A stretch of DNA of 64,000 nt from Conoideocrella luteorostrata (Eukaryota; Ascomycota; Sordariomycetes; Hypocreales; Clavicipitaceae), in the NCBI GenBank assembly GCA_032433595.1, contig JASWJB010000052.1:1-64000 (forward strand), written 5' to 3'. Shown here piece after piece: positions 9,437 to 19,780 of the stretch (the stretch's first letter is position 1; every line of letters begins with the position of its first letter). The position numbers and the translations under genes were made by a program. The notes under the pieces are model-generated. The model made no database searches. It worked only from the letters and a program-made list of their open reading frames with translations, and was not told the origin of the DNA.

Positions 9437-12400
9437 ATGATGCCGCTACATTCGCGTACCTACACTATAGGATGGGTGTGCGCCTTGTCCAAAGAGCAGA
9501 CCGCCGCAATAGCAATGCTAGATGACATACACAAAGACGTTGCCAAACGGCCGAATGACCCGAACGCATATACCCTTGGGTCTATAGGTGGGCACAACAT
9601 TGTTATAGCGTGCTTGCCCGAAGGAGATGTCGGCAACAATATAGCGGCAACAATTGCGACGAACATGATTTCCACGTTTCCATCAATTAGGGTTGGCTTC
9701 ATGGTCGGGATCGGCGGCGGCGTTCCGCCCAGGGTCCGACTTGGCGATATTGTGGTCAGCATACCAAGTGGCCAATACCCCGGGGTCGTTCAATGGGACT
9801 TTGGCAAGGCAGAGACAGGCGGTCAATTCAAACAAATCGGATCGCTGAATAGCCCGCCTACGTCGCTTCGTACAGCTGTCTCGAAGCTACGGACGTGGCA
9901 CGACCTTCGCGGGTCCAGCATACCAGAGTTCTTAGAAACAATGGCGGAAAAATGGCCAAAGCTGGCCGCAACCCACCTCTGGAATGAGTCACTGAAGGAT
10001 CCCCTCACGAAGGGCGATATCCTCGATCGTGATCAGAGCTGGGTCGAAGCTGTCGTAGCACTCATGTTTAGCATGCTCATGTCTTTGATCAGATTGCTCT
10101 GCGGATGGCAGGTCACACAGCAAATAACGTCGCCTTTAACGGCTTCCATTCACAAGAGCCCGCCCGACGTACGCGTTCACTACGGATTGATCGCATCTGG
10201 GAACAAGGTAGTGAAAGATGCCAAAGTTCGTGATACGGTTAACGGCCGTTTCGGTGGGAGTGTACTGTGCTTTGAAATGGAGGCCGCGGGATTAATGAAC
10301 AACTTTCCTTGTATTGTTATTCGAGGCATTTGCGACTATGCCGATTCTCAGAAGAACAAGTCTTGGCAAGAGTACGCGGCAGTTAGAGCGGCCGCATTTG
10401 CAAAGGAGCTTATACTTCATGTTGTTCCCGAACAGGTTGAACTGGAGCGCCGAGTGGAAGACATCCTCGACCAGAGTTAGTCATAATATTATGGAACTCA
10501 TATCATATTCTAACAATGCCAATAGTCCGGGATAACGCTGAACGTACCCAGGCTAGGCTGAATTGCCAAGAAAATAACGAGATTCTCGACTGGCTGACGC
10601 CGATTGATTACGGCGGACGGCAAAGCGACTACCTTTGCAGAAGACAGGCAGATACAGGAAATTGGTTACTTGAATCGAAAGAGTTTCAACAATGGGTAAA
10701 TGACCCGAAACAGACTCTGTTCTGTCACGGTATGCCGGGAGCTGGAAAGACAATTCTAACGTCAATTGTAGTGGATTTCCTGGATGCCCAGTTCCGGGAA
10801 GCCCACGGATTCAGTATTGCCTATATTTACTGCAACTATCAAAGACATGACGAACAAAGGCTTGATGACTTACTAATGAGCATAGTTAAGCAACTAAGTC
10901 AATATCAGTCACCGCTGCCAGAGGATATTTTGACTCTTTATAAGAAGCGCAAAGCCTCAAGAACCAGGCCATCTGTGGATGAAGTTTTGAAATTGTTGTA
11001 TTCTGTAGTGTCGACTCTACCGAGGGTTTTCATCGTTATTGATGCTCTGGACGAATGCCAGGTTGCAAATTCATGCCGGGATCAGCTTCTTTCTGAGATG
11101 TTAAGCTTACATTCATCTTTCGGAATAAATGTATTCGCAACATCTCGGAACGATCAAAATATCAGCGATTATTTTATGGCCGGCTTATCCATGGAGATTC
11201 GGGCGCATCGAGAGGATGTGGAAAGATACTTGAAACATCAGATGAAGCACTTGCCAAACTGTGTTCAGGACAACCAGGACCTACAACATGAGATTATCGC
11301 TGATATATTAGAGGGGGTAGATGGGATGTACGTCAAGATGGAAACGAGAAAATCTTTGATGTGGTAGCTAACAAGACACAGGTTCCTTTTAGCCCAGCTC
11401 TACCTCGGCGAGCTAAGAGATAAAATGACGGTCAATCGTGTGCGAACCACACTGAAAAGCTTTAAGAAAGGACGGCGTCAAAGGCATGAAGTGCTAGAGA
11501 ACGCATATAACAACGCCATGACAAGAGTCAATGCGCAGATGCCAGAAATGAAAAGCCTCGCTCTCAAGGTGCTGCGCTGGACTGCTCTCGCCAAACGGCA
11601 ACTGAGTGCGGTAGAGCTCCAACACGCGCTCGCAGTTAAAACTGCAACCTCTGAGCTTGATGGCGACGATATCCCACATCTTCGAGATATGGTCTCGGTT
11701 TGCGCCGGACTGGTTACTGTTGACGAAGGAAGCCGCATTGTGCGGCTGGTCCACTACACGACGCAAGAATACCTCGAGGGGGCACAAGATAGATGGTTCA
11801 AAGACTTAGAACCTGATATGACAACTGTCTGTGTCACTTACCTTTCCTTTTCAGCATTTTGGACGGGTCCTTGTGACACTACTGGCGACGAGTTCAATAA
11901 GCGTTTGCAGTCAAATCCTTTCTATCACTATGCTGCTAAACACTGGGGGAATCACGCGCTCAAAGATACAGAACCGGATGAGGCCATGTTGAATTTCATC
12001 ACGAATGAAAAGGCGATAGCATCTTCCTGCCAGGTCTTTATAGATCGTGCAGATTCTTCTACGCCAAACGTGAGAGTAGGCGTAGAGGCACTGCACTTGA
12101 CAGCAATATTCGGGCTACCAAAGTTGACACGTAGGCTCATTGTCTTGCAACACGATCTGAACAAGGCCGATAGTGTCAGACGCACGCCGTTGTGGTATGC
12201 TGCTCGTCGGGAGGATGAGGGCGTCGTAGAAGAGCTATTAGCGGCGGGAGCTGATGTTAATGCCGGCAAGGAGCGTACCATGACGGCGCTTCAAATAGCG
12301 GCGGTGAAGGGCAATATGAACATCGTTGAAATGTTACTGGCAGCAGGGGCCGAAGTCTACACATGCTACGAGACTGATGCGCTGCGATCAGCAATTCGCA

Positions 12401-12858
12401 ATGGGAAAATAGAAGTTGCCGAGAGGCTACTAGCAGCAGGAGCCGGTATTAGTGCTGAAAAAGGCGTGTCTGCACTTCAACAAGCGGCTAGATATGGCCA
12501 TCTGACGATGGTTGAGAAGCTATTGATAGCAGGAGCTGATGTAAACGTTAAATATGGGAACCCTGCAATATGCCGGGCAGCCAGAGAAGGTCATTTAGAG
12601 ATTGTGAATAGGCTTTTAGCAGCAGGAGCTGATGTGAACGCTGCTTCTTGGAAGTCTGCTATTCAATCAGCATCTGAAAAGGGCTATTTGGACATTGTGA
12701 AGGCCCTATTAGCCGCTGGAGCTGATTTGAATGCTCCAGCTGGGTCTGGCAAGCCTGCTCTCCAACTAGCAACTGAAAGGGGCTATTCAGAGATTGCGAA
12801 TCTGTTAGTAGATGCTGGAGCCACGAATGTTGAGGGTGACAGAGAGAAGGCGCTTTGA
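9437..12858 (+). CDS. PNP-NACHT-ankyrin NLR-type protein, about 1105 aa
   Basis: Joined from 9437-10475, 10526-11327 and 11382-12858. The introns (50 and 54 bp) have GTTAGT and GTACGT donors, CTAAC branches and TAG/CAG acceptors, and the frame continues at both. Residues about 10-330 form a nucleoside phosphorylase-like domain (GIGGGVPP motif, VHYG.IASGN, CFEMEAAG). A NACHT domain follows with P-loop GMPGAGKT near 415 and Walker B VFIVIDALDE near 513, then a winged-helix/linker part. From about 850 to the end lie some eight ankyrin repeats with near-identical LLAAGADVNA turns. Such proteins act in fungal self/non-self recognition and cell death; ligand recognition by the repeats is inferred. 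The PNP segment encoded at about 10020-10170 is poorly conserved and could contain compensating frameshifts. Confidence 0.88.
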
Positions 12859-13460
12859 AAGTACTTCTAGCAAGTAATTCACATCCAATACATTGTACTT
12901 GTGGTGTTAAGCAGGCTGCCGTCCTACTTTATCTCCATCACATACAAATTCACAACATCAATAACAATATTATGGTTAGTTTCATCCGCTACACTTAAAA
13001 TATTTGGCGTAGCTCGCCCCCCTCCACAGAGAGTGTTAGATTCGCGCAAAGGCGGTAGAATAATGCAAGTAATTGTCGTGATAAGATTCCTCCGCTTTTT
13101 AGGGATAGAATAAAAGTATAGGGGTCTTCGTTTTTTCCTAACTCTTCTCTTGCGTCTTCTTTCCATTTTGTTTTCTACTTGAATTAAATGTATCCCGATG
13201 TGGAAATTAGAGTGAAGTACCATATCAACTCTGCATTAGTAGTATGAAGATAATAGTAAACAGCTTGAACCCTATGTGCTATTTACATTAGTTTGAACAC
13301 GCTCTTGCCTTTTTATCCGTGACGCAGAATAAGATCATCTTGTAAGAATAAAGAGGGCGTTGTTTTGGGTAATCACTTGGGCGTTGTAGTTGCTAATAGA
13401 TTTGGCTGACTAGAGCTACACAATTAGCATCGATAACCTCTGGGGCAACGCCTGCACTAC
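12859..13460. other. Intergenic region downstream of the NLR gene
   Basis: AT-rich sequence with short chance frames only. No repeat or RNA gene recognised. Confidence 0.4.
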
Positions 13461-14272
13461 TTGATCACTTGTAATTGGGCCCAACACTTCAGTCTTCGAG
13501 ACGTTGCAGCCATACCTCCCTTATTGTATTCATGGGGCGAAAGGCAGGTAATGGCGCAATCCTATAACAGGTGCGAGTGGTGGCTAACTATACTAGCGAA
13601 CAACGCCACATTCTTCTATCTCTCAAGGTATCCGGTCTGTTATCGCACTCTTGCGAACGAGATATGAACCACGCTTGCCTGTAGCGACGACATCAAGGCG
13701 GATCATGGCTCAATGGCTGCAAGTACTTGCGGGTCAGTATTGAAGAAGCTCTCTGCGGTGCCGCCCTGGTGCTGCTGCCTTCCTGGCGTGAGCAAGATCC
13801 TGCCGACCAGGGCTTGTTCGTAGTAGACGGGCATGTCATCCCCCGCGGCACGCAGGTTGCAGGGCCTGTTTATTCACTCTTCCAAAACCAAGAGATTTTC
13901 GAGGATCCTTTTACGTACCGTCCCGAGGGGCAGCTTGAACCAAACAAAAACCTGGGCACCACAGACAAGAAGCCAAGCCGAGTGGCGATGCGCAAAGCGT
14001 TAGTCCCTTTCATGATCGGCGACCAAAGCTGCGCCGGCCAAGCTATGGCATGGACAGAGTCGAGCCTGGTCGTAGCCTGTGTTTTGTGGTACTTTGACTT
14101 TGAGAAGGCGCCGGGAAAGGCATCGAAGTTAGGCGAGAATATTCGTTTAGAGATGGGCAGGGAGGTCCCAGAGTATAAGATAAGCGACATCTTTGTGGCC
14201 GAGCACGACGGGCCTAACCTGCTCTTTCGTGAACGTGAAGACTTTGCCCAAGAACTTGAAACTAAAGGATAG
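13461..14272 (+). pseudogene. Cytochrome P450 relic (C-terminal part)
   Basis: Two frames together resemble the C-terminal half of a fungal P450. The first (to about 13665) includes an I-helix-following segment, FFYLSRYP..YR.LA.EI, and ends at a TGA where an Arg codon (CGA) is expected. The second resumes near 13718 with CKYLRVSIEEAL, then the WREQDPADQG and DGHVIPRGTQV region and the haem loop FMIGDQSCAGQ. The invariant Cys is kept, but the usual Arg two residues before it is Gln. The N-terminal half is absent, and a stop plus a frame change break the rest. Both changes are consistent with decay, including C-to-T transition. Confidence 0.75.
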
Positions 14273-14790
14273 TAGGGAATTGTCTAGGACACTAGCTTCT
14301 ATGTGCTACTCTCCCCTTTTCAAGATACGAGATTGTTATGTATTTCTACAATTGCCATAGCCTTGGCCCAATAACCCTGTGAATATTTGTTCATGTATAC
14401 TATCTTTAATAACGTACCTTGTCCGTGCACCCTGCGCTTTGGACAGTTTCGGTACGTGGATGCTTCTATACGTTGGAGGCAGCGTCGGCAATCGCGCCGT
14501 AGAACTTCTGTCCGTCGAGCGACCGTCGACCAGACATATGGACCCGGAGCAGAAGTCGGGCCGCAAAAGGCAAAGTCGAATGCTTCCGTTGTTAGTATCT
14601 GAGGCTGAGTTGTAGTGCATGCCTCAGGCACCCAACAAGCCGCGGGCTAACAGGTTGGTCTTGGGTCAGAATACGAAGCATACGAGAAATCCACACTGGC
14701 GCCTTTTAGATATTTTGTGTCTCCTCTCGTCACCAAGAAACACCCTCAGCCCCCCGCCCCCTCTCCCCCCAAAAAAGTACACACGCCAAC
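14273..14790. other. Intergenic region with overlapping chance frames
   Basis: Frames of 70-100 codons occur on both strands at 14320-14630, but they overlap one another and show no domain. The last 100 bp are pyrimidine-rich and probably form the promoter and leader of the gene starting at 14791. Confidence 0.4.
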
Positions 14791-15753
14791 ATGGCTGACG
14801 CCGCTGAGACAGACGAGCAGCATCTGGAAAGAATATACGGCCTCAAGTTCCCCCAAGAGTTTTATGAATTTATTAAGTTTTACAATGACAATGCCGAACT
14901 CCGTGACAACGCAAACGTCGAGGTCTGGCCCACAGGGCCATTTGATATGATAACGGATCCAGGCGCCGTGAATGGCGAACATCCTCTCTGGGACGCTCGA
15001 TATTACGACGATCCTCCAGAGTTCTTGACTTTTGCTAGAGGAGGTTGCGACGGTCTGCACTGGGGACTCTACGTCGACGACCCCGCGCAACCTCCATTCC
15101 ATGTCGCCTACTTCTATAGCCGAGATGCCTTTGAGATTCACACTTGTGGCTCTACAATGTTCGAGTTCTTCCGAAATCAGGTAGAGGAGACTCACGTTCA
15201 ATTGAAGGAATCCAGCGAAGACGGTGGCGTCGACGAAGAAGATTATCAAGAGGGACTCGAGCAGCTGGCCCGACTACGGGCTGCTTTCCCGGCCAGCAAA
15301 ACGGGTGATCGCCCAGAGGTAGGATCGGAATATCTCGATAAATACTGTGACAGTCACGAGAGAGAAACCGTGGCCCCTACACGCGATGAAATAGGCATTG
15401 TCATTCCAGAGGAGAAATACGTCGCGTTGTCCGGCAGAGACGTCTTCCTCAGCGGCAACAAGCCATTCACAGCTGAAGAGGTCGGTGCGTGGGAGAAGGA
15501 AGCAATGGACCTGCTGGAAAGGGGGTACCCGGGGGCTGCACTAAAGCTGGGGAAAGACTTGTGGATTTTTCGCGATTATCGAGAGACATCGTATTCGTTG
15601 CTTGATGCTGCGTATACCGCCCTGGATAGGCCCCTGTTGCGGAATCTGCTAAAAGACGCGATTGCGTATCGCGCGCACTGCGATGTGGAGAACGAAAAGA
15701 GGGATGCGGCTCGCAAGGCACAAGTTGAGATGCTGGACGAATTGAGCGGATGA
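14791..15753 (+). CDS. Intronless protein resembling bacterial SUKH/ADP-ribosylation-family proteins, 320 aa
   Basis: A single uninterrupted frame with a clean ATG (ACATGG context). The N-terminus (about 10-140) has a helix LERIYGLKFPQEFYEF, then DPPEFLTFARGG.DGLHWGLYVDDP and a CGSTMFEFFR segment. This order recalls bacterial proteins annotated as ADP-ribosylation family or SMI1/KNR4-like (SUKH). The C-terminal third is helical and charged. SUKH-type proteins are often immunity or regulatory scaffolds; no enzymatic residue can be assigned here. The lack of introns and bacterial look suggest horizontal transfer, which is inference. It lies between a P450 relic and an alpha/beta hydrolase with no obvious functional link. 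Confidence 0.65.
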   Translation: MADAAETDEQHLERIYGLKFPQEFYEFIKFYNDNAELRDNANVEVWPTGPFDMITDPGAVNGEHPLWDARYYDDPPEFLTFARGGCDGLHWGLYVDDPAQPPFHVAYFYSRDAFEIHTCGSTMFEFFRNQVEETHVQLKESSEDGGVDEEDYQEGLEQLARLRAAFPASKTGDRPEVGSEYLDKYCDSHERETVAPTRDEIGIVIPEEKYVALSGRDVFLSGNKPFTAEEVGAWEKEAMDLLERGYPGAALKLGKDLWIFRDYRETSYSLLDAAYTALDRPLLRNLLKDAIAYRAHCDVENEKRDAARKAQVEMLDELSG

Positions 15754-16154
15754 TACCCGGAGGGCTAATGTCTGGATAAAAGAAGCGACGGCGGTCTTGT
15801 CCAGATTCCCGGTGGGCTGGTTTGGTTTACCCAACTGCAAGGCATACTACGTTTGTGTTGCACTCAGAGTACAAGTCTAGAAGATTTGTGAATGTAAGCT
15901 TGCCGTCAGATATGACGTCTCATCGTGCGGATTGGCTTTGACTAGGTTGGGGCTTCGGCATGTTCACGGTGCTAATGACAGCTATAAATGCGATACGGCG
16001 GAGGAGGGCTTTTGGTTCGCGCGGGGCCATTTTCAATAGCTTCATGGCAAAATGACGTAAGCTGACAGACGTGATGAGCCCATACAAAGCTGCAGATCCC
16101 AATTCGTCGCGATTTGGCATTTTGCTTTCCGCGGTCCATCATCTAATTTTTATA

Positions 16155-17037
16155 ATGGCGCCTTTTATATTCATCGTTCCCGGCTTGTACGAAGGACAGC
16201 GAGCGTTCGAGCCCTTGGCAGCTGCGTTGGCTGATCTTGGCTACCACCGAATTACCCTGGGCCGGCTCGCGAGCACTGGAACGGCCTCCAAGCCAGGGGA
16301 AAAGACGGTCACCATGGATGACGATAGCGCATTCCTCGCCCGACAATTGTTGGAGGCCGTAGAGACGGCGGGCGTTGAATACGTAATTGTGGTCCTTCAT
16401 TCAGCCGGCGGGTTTCTAGGATGCGGTGCAATGCAGGGTCTGTCAGTAGCTGCGCGCAAATCGGCCGACAAGCCTGGAGGGATCCTCAAGAACATATATA
16501 TTGCAGCGGCACTTTTGCCAGAGGGATTCAAGCATATGCCGCTCCCGTGGATGGAAAACAACGCAAGCGTCCCCGTCCCCTCCCACTCTCCGGGGATCCG
16601 TAACATATTCACCTCGGTGAAAAGTGGGCTTCTAATTTGTGCTCTGATGCGAGTCTGGCTAATTGTTGCATTGTTTTGAACAGCCGAGGACAGGTACACA
16701 GACCGTCATGGATGTAAAACTCAACATGTTCAACGACTGCGACGACGCAGAGGCTGAGCGATGGATTGCAGAAATGCAGCATCAGCCAGCTGAAGGTTGG
16801 GATGGCGTGGTGCAATACTGCGGCTGGCGTGAGATTCCTGGCACCTACCTGCTGGCGGAAAATGATAATATGCTTCCCGTCGCAAAACAGGAGTATTTCA
16901 GCTCATTGGCTGGCGCAAATGTCGTTCGAATTCGTGCAGGACACATGGCTCAACTGAGCAGGACCGCTGATGTAGCTAAGTATATATCTGATGTTGTGCA
17001 AGGAAAGATTGAAGTGTATCTTGCTGGGTCCATATAG
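16155..17037 (+). CDS. Alpha/beta hydrolase, about 271 aa
   Basis: Joined from 16155-16616 and 16684-17037. The 67-bp intron runs from a GTGAAA donor to a GAACAG acceptor, is phase 0, and the CDS divides by three. An IVPGLYEG strand-turn begins the fold. The nucleophile elbow is VLHSAGGF, with Ser as presumed nucleophile. Near the C-terminus YLLAENDNMLPVAKQ holds the likely acid (Asp), and RAGHMAQLS supplies the His. This is the fungal AB_hydrolase_6 group of small intracellular esterase or lactonase-like enzymes; the substrate is unknown. An upstream in-frame ATG at 16071 exists, but the start at 16155 places the first strand at the usual distance from the N-terminus. Confidence 0.78.
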
Positions 17038-17282
17038 GAACATGAGGGTCAAATAGGGAATGAATGCCGCCATAGGTCCAGCTGCTTAAAATTCACACCA
17101 AAACAACGCAGAGTCATGTTATGGGAAACACGAAGATGAAGTGGTGAACCGACGAAAAACTGAAAACATGCACCCTTGAGCATTTTAAGTCATTATTGCT
17201 CTACTCGAGTTGCTATGAAGGCTGAAACTCTGCTGATATAATAGGCTACTTCGCATTGTGTCTTCAGACCCCGCGAGCCAGC

Positions 17283-18756
17283 TCACTCAATATCCTCCAT
17301 GTCAAGTTCATACATACCCAAGTCCAGATCTTGGAGATTTACATCTTGACGACTGTGTGGTGTCCAGTCATCCGCCAACATAATCTCATCCTCTGCGAAA
17401 CTCCAGAATACCGGGCCATCGGGGTCTTCCGTCTTGTCACGACCGTCGCCAATTTCTGGATCCCCGCCCGCATATCGCGGCCACTGTTCAAGTAAAGCCT
17501 CTTTGAGCCTACCCTTCCACGGCCAAGATACTACGCCGTCTTGTCCGATGTCGCGGTGTTCCACGCGATGGCTGCCAATAGAGAATGACTTTAACCAAGG
17601 AATCACGTCCATTACTATGCTTCCAGCTTTTTCTGTGTAGAACAAGCTCTCTCTGGTGACGGATCGTCCGTACTTTGTTCCCGACAAACCGAAGTAAGCA
17701 TTACCGCAGTCAGCACCGCCGTCAAAGCCTAATCCAAGCTCAAATACAGGGGGAACCGCCAAATGCAGCAGCTGCGTGATGTTTTTCGCGGCCGAGAGAA
17801 CATTCTGATACAATTCATTCAGCGCCGTGGTGCTCTCCACCCGTTTGATGGGAAGAGGGGGATGGGCAACGAACCTTGAAATTTTCTGTAGGATACGAAG
17901 ACGACCAGCGTGGCCCGACTGAACCGCCAATAATCAGCGTTTCCAGATGAGGCAAGGCCAGCGAAACAGATTCCATCAACTCGGGAGACCATGCAGCTAC
18001 CATGCTAAAACTCTTCAGGTGCTCCCTTGTGCCCGCCGCTTTGATCAACCTCTGCCACGGGCCAGAGGCTTCCATCTCGGAAGACGTCCAGTGATAGCCA
18101 TCGGCAGTCTCCAACGACGTCAAATTTGGAGCGCTAAGAACAAGTGCTTCCATGTTAGCGCCGACAGTCAGATTTGTGACAGTAGGAAGAGACAGCTGTC
18201 GCTGCGAAAACGTCATGTTGAAGGCTGAGGAGGAGGCTTCGGCTGTTGATGGGCTCAACCACTTGATATTGGCAAGTCGCGGCATGGCTATAAAAAGATC
18301 TGCAAATAAGTTGGGAAGCGTCTCTGGAGGCGTAAGCGGCTCCCACAAGTTATCATACTTGCTGTTGTGGACGTAGATGTACACGTATAAATGTTCACTT
18401 GTCTGCAGCGCTGCTGGACAATCCAGAATCTCGCGCAGTCTTGCGTCTGCATTGTGCCAGCCTAGCCTTGAGCCGGATCCGGCCCTGTTATTGTCGATGT
18501 TGAGACACTTGAACAAATCGTCGGGGATTGGAGGAAGACTGGTTCTCAGGATCGACGTCGAGTTGCAAAGAGCTTCCTTGGCATCAATCCTCTCTAGAGA
18601 ATAACGGTTCTCCTCTATCCATGGATGTCGGATATCGTGAATAAATTTGGGGATGCTCGACGGTCCAATGCCGTTGCGATAGAGAATTGGAAGCGGCCCC
18701 AGAGACTGTTGAAGCCATACGAGAAAGCTCAGTACAAACTTAATAGGGATCCACAT
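17283..18756 (-). CDS. LRR/F-box-like hypothetical protein, about 467 aa
   Basis: Joined on the minus strand from 18756-17875 and 17804-17283. The 70-bp intron (GTTCGT..TATCAG) is phase 0 and joins to NFK/NVLSAAKNITQLL, which restores a leucine-rich-repeat-like rhythm. Irregular leucine-rich units (for example LPTVTNLTVGA, LVLSAPNLTSLE, LPHLETLIIGG) run through about 140-340. The C-terminal tail is acidic. The layout is that of fungal F-box-associated LRR proteins, but no F-box is visible in the N-terminal 60 residues, which instead carry a hydrophobic stretch. A missing 5' exon or an F-box-less member are both possible. Confidence 0.65.
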
Positions 18757-19017
18757 TTCTGGTTCGGGGTCCGAGAAATGACAACCTGTTTGTCTGGGGT
18801 GCGGCGGGTTTGTGGGAGCATTGCGCTTAAATGAGAGACGACGACTAGACTCTGGGGAAGTGGATAGGTGGCTACTTTGTCATGAGTCACTGTTGCACGG
18901 TTATAGCCACATCTTACTTGACTAGGTCTTACGCTTGAGGACAACAAATCCCAGCTTGTTGAGACGCCCCACAATTTCTGCCACAAGTTATTAGGCCACG
19001 ACTACGGAGTACATGGT

Positions 19018-19220
19018 AGTGTTGAATACCTCGTCAAGCATACGAGCAATCACGTGGCCACCCCAGCGCGCCTCTTTTATACGGCGCGCTCGGGGGCATT
19101 CCTCCTCTTCTTCTTCTCTTCTCTTTTAGACAGACCTAATGAATTGAACACTTTGTTTTACCTATTGCTTCGTGCAAGAACCTTTTGACGCCAAATCAGA
19201 AGCCCCTGTGAGGTAGAGAC
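19018..19220 (-). mobile_element. Solo LTR-like repeat, copy 2
   Basis: Reverse-strand member of the LTR-like family, with GGGGCTTCTGATTTGGCGTC, TTCAATTCATTAGGTCTGTC, the purine run, GCGCGCCGTATAAAAGAGGCGCGC and GTGGCCACGTGA in order. It lies about 360 bp from copy 3 in the opposite orientation. Boundaries are approximate. Confidence 0.75.
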
Positions 19221-19578
19221 GGGCAATTTGGACGGCGGCAGTGGCCGTGAGTCAAGTTCAGCATTGGCAAGACCTGTAAGACGGTGTTATTGATGGTGAT
19301 CGGACATTCGTATTTGCCCGCCCCCGCCTCCAGAAAAAAGGGTTGTGCAGACTTGTATCGTGCGCATAATTAACACGGCCGAGTTGCCTCGAGCCGAAGC
19401 CACGGAGACGGTGCCTCACGACTTGCCCATTACACCGCTTTTCTGGATGAAGTGCTTGGATACGGGAATTGCAAACCTTAAGGGGCTGAGGCTAAGGGTT
19501 ATTAGTTAAATGAGTGGCTACGGCGGCCTTCAATATTTGTTAAATCTGAAGGAAAATTTGAAGGGAAAAATCAAGGAA
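19221..19578. other. Spacer between two divergently oriented LTR-like copies
   Basis: Single-copy sequence as far as I can see, without coding potential. The promoter-like modules of the two flanking repeats point outward from it. Confidence 0.4.
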
Positions 19579-19780
19579 TGTAGGAAGCACAGGGCTTCTG
19601 ATTTGACGTCAAGAGGGTCCTGCACGAAGCAATATGTAAAACAAAGTATTCAATTCATTCGTAGATATCCAAAAGAGAAGAGAAGAATAAGAGGAGGAAT
19701 GCCCCCGAGCGCGCCTCTCTCATACGACGCGCTCGGGTGGCCACGTGACCTTGTCCGGATGCTTGACGAGGGATTCCATA
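19579..19780 (+). mobile_element. Solo LTR-like repeat, copy 3
   Basis: Begins TGTAGGAAGCACAGGGCTTC and ends GGATTCCATA. The flanks AGGAA (left) and AGGGA (right) could be a decayed 5-bp target duplication with one mismatch. The central TATA-like module is CATACGACGCGC, so the TATA box has decayed here relative to copies 4 and 5. Confidence 0.75.

Noticed and set aside
14320..14631. Overlapping frames of 70-103 codons on both strands
   Set aside because: Mutual overlap, no domain and no splice-supported extension; probably chance frames in moderately GC-rich DNA.
19219..19580. Two neighbouring LTR-like copies considered as the ends of one element
   Set aside because: They are in opposite orientation and enclose only about 360 bp of non-coding sequence, so they cannot be the paired LTRs of one retrotransposon.
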